Positions 15,052 to 18,391 of a stretch of DNA of 18,391 bases are shown one piece after another; position 1 is the first letter of the stretch; every line of letters begins with the position of its first letter. A model generated the notes under the pieces. That model was not told the origin of the DNA and did no database searches. It worked only from the letters and a program-made list of their open reading frames with translations. The stretch is taken from the NCBI GenBank assembly GCA_041749815.1, contig JBGTAR010000024.1, positions 1 through 18,391 on the forward strand, written 5' to 3'. The stretch comes from JAJTZA01 sp041749815. GTDB lineage: Bacteria > Verrucomicrobiota > Verrucomicrobiia > Chthoniobacterales > Terrimicrobiaceae. The position numbers were made by a program, and so were the translations under genes.

Positions 15052-15375
15052 ATTGCAGCTTTGCGATTAAATTTCAGAAAGGTGGTCTGTTGTCAGGGTC
15101 TATTATTGGCGAATGATGTGGTGGTAGCGGGACCGCAAGAATTGAGCAACACATTTATTTTAACGCAAAAATCGTGCAACCACTTGCGTCCATAGATGGC
15201 TTTTTCTATGGATTGCTAATGTGACAATAAAGTTACAAACTGGACTCTCTAACAGATCGCCACTCATAGCGTTAGACGCCGGTCGGAAAGAGCATGAAAG
15301 ATAAGGACACCTACGATGTAGGCGACATTTGGCGGTCTTGAAAAATGAATGAAGGCCTTGCCTTTGATATTTTAA
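15052..15375. other. Non-coding gap upstream of the LamG gene
   Basis: This A/T-rich stretch lies between the minus-strand LamG gene and the plus-strand fragment that follows. It should hold the promoter of the LamG/RHS block. I see no convincing -35/-10 pair or ribosome binding site in it. A short inverted repeat (ccatag/ctatgg, near 15191-15211) and the small palindrome cctacgatgtagg (near 15310-15322) are the only symmetric elements noticed. The reading frames here look non-coding by composition. Confidence 0.5.
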
Positions 15376-15606
15376 TATAATTTCCAAGATTTCGATCCTT
15401 CAAACCATGAAAGTCCTGCTGTGCCTTTGGTGATTTTCAAGATCGTGAGTGATGGTGTGGGGGATGAGGCCGGGCAGCAATTCCGGGATTTTGTATCCAC
15501 TTACGACGGAGCTTTGGGCAGAGCAGTGCGGAGCTCTATTGAGAACTTGCCGGTCTCCAAGGACTCCCCTGCCGCCTACGACAACATTCGTGAGCTGTTG
15601 GAGTGA
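15376..15606 (+). pseudogene. 5'-truncated nucleoside phosphorylase (MTA/SAH nucleosidase-like) fragment
   Basis: This frame is open from just after a stop at 15373-15375 to a TGA at 15604-15606. From about 15415 it reads AVPLVIFKIVSDGVGDEAGQ, then QFRDFVSTYDGALGRAVRSS. It follows the last conserved block of the PNP/UDP phosphorylase superfamily: compare VPFVVVRAISDVADQ and F.EFL in E. coli MtnN, recalled rather than searched. The upstream catalytic and MEA-type segments are missing, and the sequence before 15400 does not look coding. It is therefore read as the surviving 3' end of a broken gene. MTA nucleosidase removes the by-product of spermidine synthase, and the next gene is spermidine-synthase-like, which supports the assignment. 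The alternative is a short real gene starting at the GTG at 15421. Confidence 0.5.
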
Positions 15607-15737
15607 TTGGACGATGTTTTCTGTGATGACCTCGATCGTGAGGGGGATACGGAGCCAGCACCTCGTATTCGTCATTTGACTGATTTCTGCGGGATAAGCT
15701 TGCAGGGCGGGTGGGATGGGGCTTTTGATGGTTTGGA

Positions 15738-16409
15738 ATGATTCCCTTCAGAAACCTGGCCGAGACACGGACTCCGGATGGCTCGAAATTCTCCCTGCAT
15801 GAACATGATGGGGAGTTTTTTCTCAAGCTCAATGGGCGTCAACTCATGGGATCAAACTCCACGGTCTCCGAGATCATGCTTGCCGACCTGGCATGTGCCT
15901 TCCGTCACAAACTGGAGGCTCCCAATATTTTGATTGGTGGGTTGGGGCTTGGATTCAGTCTCCGCCGGGTCCTGGACGTGACCGGCCCGAATGCGACCGC
16001 CCATGTGGCCGAACTCCTCCCTGAAGTGGTGGATTGGAATCGTCAGTTTTTGCGCGAGCTGAATGGCAATGTTTTGGAAGATCCCAGGGTAAAAGTTTTC
16101 ACCGGTGATGTGTTTGACCTGATCAGTTCCTCTCCCGGGAAGTTTGATGCGATCCTCCTTGATGTGGACAATGGCCCAACGTCATTTGTGCAGGCAAAGA
16201 ATTCGCGGCTTTATCGCAAGAAGGGCCTCGGGCTCATCCACAACGCCTTGCGCCCCTACGGTCGGGTGGCGTTTTGGTCTGCGGAAAAAGAGCCTGCGTT
16301 TCTGGCGCAATTGTCATCTTCGGGTTTCTCAGCCTCCGAGTATGAGGCCAAAGCCCACGAGCGGGCCAAACGGGCCGCCCATCGGATCTACGTTGGGGAA
16401 GCGTATTGA
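15738..16409 (+). CDS. Spermidine-synthase-like SAM-fold protein
   Basis: The 223-residue cytoplasmic protein has the class I methyltransferase fold used by spermidine synthases. After a short beta-rich N-terminus (TPDGSKFSLHEHDGEFFLKL), a glycine-rich nucleotide motif GGLGLG lies at 67-72. An acidic residue E92 ends strand two (AHVAELLPEV). GDVFDLI follows at 123-129, and the motif LLDVDNGP at 140-147 contains D142/D144. The protein is shorter than classical SpeE (about 290 residues) and lacks a typical full N-terminal domain, so whether it makes spermidine or acts as another aminopropyl- or methyltransferase is open. It precedes the D-lactate dehydrogenase gene by 38 bases on the same strand, probably in one operon. 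The ATG has only a weak upstream GGA. Downstream of a phosphorylase remnant, the context points to methylthioadenosine/polyamine metabolism. Confidence 0.8.
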   Translation: MIPFRNLAETRTPDGSKFSLHEHDGEFFLKLNGRQLMGSNSTVSEIMLADLACAFRHKLEAPNILIGGLGLGFSLRRVLDVTGPNATAHVAELLPEVVDWNRQFLRELNGNVLEDPRVKVFTGDVFDLISSSPGKFDAILLDVDNGPTSFVQAKNSRLYRKKGLGLIHNALRPYGRVAFWSAEKEPAFLAQLSSSGFSASEYEAKAHERAKRAAHRIYVGEAY

Positions 16410-16447
16410 CCTTGCCTTTGGGGCCGGGTTGATGGCTCAGTTCTGGG

Positions 16448-17458
16448 ATGGACAATCCAAAACCTGTCATCGCCGTTTTTGATGCAAAACCCTATGACCG
16501 CGATTACCTCAGCGGTGCCGCCCACAACTCGGGTTTTGATTTGCGGTTTTATGATTTCCGGCTCGAACAAAACACCGCCAGTGTGGCAGCCGGTGCCAAA
16601 GCGGCATGCATTTTTGTGAATGATGAGGCCGATCGGATCACGCTTGAAAGCCTGGCTGCGCTGGGAGTGGGTCATTTGGCCCTGCGTTGTGCTGGCTTCA
16701 ACAATGTGGATCTCAAGGCAGCAAAAGAACTTGGCATCTCTGTCACCCGGGTTCCCAGTTATTCGCCGCATGCCGTGGCGGAACATGCTGCGGCGTTGCT
16801 GATGACTCTTAACCGAAAAATTCACCGCGCCTACAATCGGGTGCGGGAGTTCAATTTTTCTTTGGGAGGTTTGGTGGGTTTTGATCTGGTTGGCAGAACC
16901 GCCGGAGTTGTGGGCACTGGAAAAACCGGGCGTCTGCTGGCTGAGATTCTGCGGGGGTTCAAAATGCGTGTTATCGCGTATGACCTCTACCCCAATGAGG
17001 AATGGGCTAAGGCCAATCAGATCGAATATGTGGAGCTCGATGCCCTGATCCAGGAGAGCGATGTGATTTCTTTGCACGCGCCTCTGACGCCGGAGTCAGC
17101 CCACCTCATCAACGAGGCGAGCCTGGCGCGGATGAAGCGCGGTGTGTTCATTGTGAATGTGAGCCGGGGACGATTGATTCATACCAAGGCCCTCATCGAG
17201 GCGCTGAAGAGCGGTCATGTCGGAGGGGTCGCCTTGGATGTGTATGAAGAAGAGGAAGGTGTCTTTTTTGAGGATCTTTCCGGAGAGGTGCTTCAAGACG
17301 ATGAATTGGCCCGCCTGATGACCTTCCCCAATGTTTTGATCACCTCGCATCAGGCCTTTCTGACTCACGAAGCCCTTAGCGAGATTGCCAGAGTGACGGT
17401 CGAGAACATCGGGAACTATTTGTCAGGGCAACCCTTCATTGATGGCACGCAGCTTTGA
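16448..17458 (+). CDS. ldhA: D-lactate dehydrogenase, fermentative (LdhA type)
   Basis: The 336-residue NAD-dependent D-2-hydroxyacid dehydrogenase reduces pyruvate to D-lactate in the cytoplasm. The length matches E. coli LdhA, and similarity to that protein is clear along its whole length. The shared blocks are IFVNDEADR, LRCAGFNNVDL, VAEHAAALLMTLNRKIHRAY, FFEDLS and ITSHQAFLTHEAL. The nucleotide motif GTGKTG (156-161) replaces the usual GxGxxG. Catalytic residues by spacing are R240 (NVSRGRL), E269 (DVYEEE) and H301 (SHQAF). The first 100 residues and the C-terminus form the substrate-binding domain. It lies 38 bases after the spermidine-synthase-like gene. No strong Shine-Dalgarno is seen; the start is fixed by the match to the family N-terminus (PVIAVFDAKPYDRDYL). 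Nothing is missing. Regulation is not evident. Confidence 0.93.
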   Translation: MDNPKPVIAVFDAKPYDRDYLSGAAHNSGFDLRFYDFRLEQNTASVAAGAKAACIFVNDEADRITLESLAALGVGHLALRCAGFNNVDLKAAKELGISVTRVPSYSPHAVAEHAAALLMTLNRKIHRAYNRVREFNFSLGGLVGFDLVGRTAGVVGTGKTGRLLAEILRGFKMRVIAYDLYPNEEWAKANQIEYVELDALIQESDVISLHAPLTPESAHLINEASLARMKRGVFIVNVSRGRLIHTKALIEALKSGHVGGVALDVYEEEEGVFFEDLSGEVLQDDELARLMTFPNVLITSHQAFLTHEALSEIARVTVENIGNYLSGQPFIDGTQL

Positions 17459-17481
17459 TGGAAGTCATAAATATTTTTTAA

Positions 17482-17626
17482 TCCCGCAGAGGCGCGGAGG
17501 CGCAGATATAAGATCGGAACAGTGAATTCTGTACATCTCTCTGCTCTCTGCGCCTCCGCGCCTCCGCGCCTCTGCGGGAGTTTCCGTCTGACTCTGCAAT
17601 CGCGCAAGGCACCACAGCGGGAGTGC
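17482..17626. repeat. Direct repeat copy A with GC-rich hairpin
   Basis: This is the first of two long direct repeats flanking the GxxExxY gene (145 bases; partner at 18123-18251). Its first part folds into a hairpin with an 18-bp perfect stem (17483-17500 against 17561-17578), formed by cccgcagaggcgcggagg and its complement. The second part (tttccgtctg to cagcgggagtgc) is shared with copy B but unpaired. It differs from copy B mainly by insertions totalling about 15 bases within the cgcctccg run. It begins 23 bases after the D-lactate dehydrogenase stop, so the hairpin may also end that transcript. Confidence 0.8.
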
Positions 17627-17667
17627 TCTTCCATAGCATATTTTTTGTATGAGTCTAAAATTGGACT

Positions 17668-17694
17668 CGCGCAGAGGCGCGGAGACGCGGAGAC
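17668..17694. repeat. Partial repeat just upstream of the GxxExxY gene
   Basis: This half copy of the hairpin arm (cgcagaggcgcggagacg) ends nine bases before the GxxExxY start codon. Seventeen bases (17671-17687) are perfectly inverted relative to 18184-18200 in copy B, so the gene is also bracketed by an inverted repeat. Confidence 0.75.
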
Positions 17695-17703
17695 TGGGGA
17701 GCT

Positions 17704-18087
17704 ATGACCGAGAATGAAATCGGGACGAAGGTGTTGGAAGCAGCCATCAGGGTTCACCGCGAGCTTGGCCCCGGGCTTCTCGAGATCGTTTATGAGGTGA
17801 TCCTTGCCCGTGAGTTATCCGAATTTGGGTTGGTGGTGGAACGACAGATCCCCATAGCCATCCGTTACAAAGGAATCACCTTTGATGAGGGTTTTCGGGC
17901 GGACTTGGTGGTCGGGGCCAAAGTTTTGCTCGAATTGAAATCTGTCGAGCGAGTGACGCCGGCGCATAAAAAACAGGTTCAGACTTACCTCCGACTGACA
18001 GGTCTCAAACTTGGTTATCTCCTAAATTTCGGCGAGGCCGTCCTCAAAGATGGCATTACCCGATGCGTCAATGGTCTTGAGGAGTAA
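17704..18087 (+). CDS. GxxExxY family protein (PD-(D/E)XK nuclease-like)
   Basis: This 127-residue protein carries the family signature G24-LL-E27-IV-Y30 in a helical N-terminus. A beta region follows with D67 (FRADLVV) and E77-L-K79 (LLELKS), which form a plausible PD-(D/E)XK active site. After these come a QVQTYL helix (91-96) and the terminal GYLLNFG strand (104-110). The length and motif order match the family (PDDEXK_3-type) as recalled. The biochemical activity of GxxExxY proteins is not established; nuclease activity is inferred from the fold motif. The ATG is preceded by a GGGGAG ribosome-binding stretch, ten bases before it. The gene sits alone between two long direct repeats with hairpins, which suggests that it belongs to a mobile or repeat-maintaining unit rather than to the metabolic genes upstream. 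Confidence 0.88.
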   Translation: MTENEIGTKVLEAAIRVHRELGPGLLEIVYEVILARELSEFGLVVERQIPIAIRYKGITFDEGFRADLVVGAKVLLELKSVERVTPAHKKQVQTYLRLTGLKLGYLLNFGEAVLKDGITRCVNGLEE

Positions 18088-18122
18088 CCCTCCTCCTGAG
18101 GAGACTTATCGAGACCTTGGGC

Positions 18123-18251
18123 TCCCGCAGAGGAGCGGAGGTGCAGAGATAAGATCCGAAAAGTGAATCTGTACATCTCTCTGCGTCTCCGCGCCTCTGC
18201 GGGAGTTTCCTTCTGGCTCTGCACTCGCGCAAGGCGCCTCAGCGGGAGTGC
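18123..18251. repeat. Direct repeat copy B with GC-rich hairpin
   Basis: This is the second direct repeat (129 bases), in the same orientation as copy A. Its hairpin arms are 18124-18149 and 18178-18203, pairing at 23 of 26 positions. After the hairpin it continues with gggagtttcc and ends agcgggagtgc, as copy A does. Three bases separate it from the stop codon of the converging partial gene, so it may also terminate transcription from both sides. Confidence 0.8.
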
Positions 18252-18254
18252 CCC

Positions 18255-18389
18255 TCACTTTGCGCGCACGTGGATGAGACTTGAGGGCGAGCGCCCGAAG
18301 AACCGGGCGTCATACATGGGGACGATCTGTGTGGCGGGCCAGACAAAGTCCCCGATGGCGGTGGCCCGGGCGAGGACGGCATAGGACGA
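18255..18389 (-). CDS. 3' end of an unidentified gene (partial)
   Basis: An open minus-strand frame runs in from the right edge of the window to a TGA at 18255-18257. The visible 44 residues end RFFGRSPSSLIHVRAK and include ATAIGDFVWPATQIVPMYDA. The composition is protein-like and better than that of the opposite-strand frames. I do not recognise the family. The gene converges on the GxxExxY gene, and its stop is three bases from direct repeat B. The start and most of the protein lie beyond the window. Confidence 0.6.
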   Translation of the reverse strand, partial: SSYAVLARATAIGDFVWPATQIVPMYDARFFGRSPSSLIHVRAK

Positions 18390-18391
18390 AG

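Larger units (their letters stand above)
17482..18251. other. Candidate GxxExxY repeat-flanked genetic element
   Basis: The GxxExxY gene together with direct repeats A and B and the half repeat forms a compact 770-base unit between two unrelated genes. Repeat, nuclease-like gene and repeat is the layout expected of a small selfish or non-classical mobile element. No target duplication is clear at its ends. The unit status is inferred from the arrangement alone. Confidence 0.45.

Noticed and set aside
15306..15324. Small palindrome cctacgatgtagg as an operator or attachment site
   Set aside because: The arms are only five bases, no partner copy was noticed, and such matches are expected by chance.
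15160..15387. 75-codon minus-strand frame upstream of the LamG gene
   Set aside because: It lies in A/T-rich sequence, has Cys/Arg-rich, low-quality composition and no ribosome binding site or family motif.
15400..15675. 91-codon minus-strand reading frame opposite the phosphorylase fragment
   Set aside because: Its composition is not protein-like, and the opposite plus-strand frame shows a recognisable family block, so this one is likely a shadow.
17482..18251. CRISPR array
   Set aside because: There are only two full repeats, of 129-145 bases, separated by a gene. There are no regular short spacers and no cas genes.
18163..18384. Plus-strand frame over the right end of the window
   Set aside because: It runs through direct repeat B and antisense to the partial minus-strand gene, whose residues look more protein-like.

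Overview
The window looks like a piece of a Verrucomicrobia-type (PVC group) genome. This is inferred from the gene families only: a giant secreted LamG / chitobiase-C-terminal-like array, a secreted C39-peptidase/RHS protein, a RAYT transposase, and a GxxExxY gene set among 'gcagaggcgcgg'-type repeats. No rRNA, tRNA or other phylogenetic marker is present, so the assignment is tentative.

Layout. Bases 1-1961 are a complete IS66-family insertion sequence. The window opens exactly on its left terminal inverted repeat. Its two minus-strand genes are a DUF6788-like small protein and a DDE transposase, read from a promoter that overlaps a 20-bp perfect palindrome. Twelve bases further right lies a second mobile unit (1974-3052): a REP-associated HUH/Y1 transposase (RAYT) bracketed by 27-bp imperfect inverted repeats that contain a GGGGTCAG box. 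Bases 3075-15051 hold a compact minus-strand block of three genes. In transcription order these are a 2194-residue secreted protein with six LamG-like units, five chitobiase/Fn3-associated-like spacers and a calcium-binding type 3 repeat tail; a 1677-residue secreted protein with a papain-like C39 peptidase domain, YD repeats and an RHS core; and a 102-residue two-helix membrane protein. The first two genes are separated by 22 bases or overlap by 20, depending on the start chosen, and the third follows after 27 bases, so the block is probably one transcript for a cell-surface system.

From about 15376 the plus strand carries what looks like core metabolism. There is a 5'-truncated fragment resembling the C-terminus of a methylthioadenosine/S-adenosylhomocysteine nucleosidase-type phosphorylase, then a spermidine-synthase-like protein, then a clear fermentative D-lactate dehydrogenase (LdhA type). 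Methylthioadenosine is the by-product of spermidine synthase, so the fragment sits in a sensible context. Its truncation may mark the edge where the accessory block joined the older chromosome.

The right end (17482-18251) is a repeat-rich unit. Two long direct repeats, each able to fold into a GC-rich hairpin, flank a GxxExxY-family gene with PD-(D/E)XK nuclease residues. The unit ends three bases short of the stop codon of a converging gene, of which only the last 44 codons are visible. This nuclease-plus-repeat unit is the best candidate here for a poorly described selfish or mobile element. The LamG/C39-RHS/membrane-protein trio is the best candidate for an undescribed surface or contact-dependent system.
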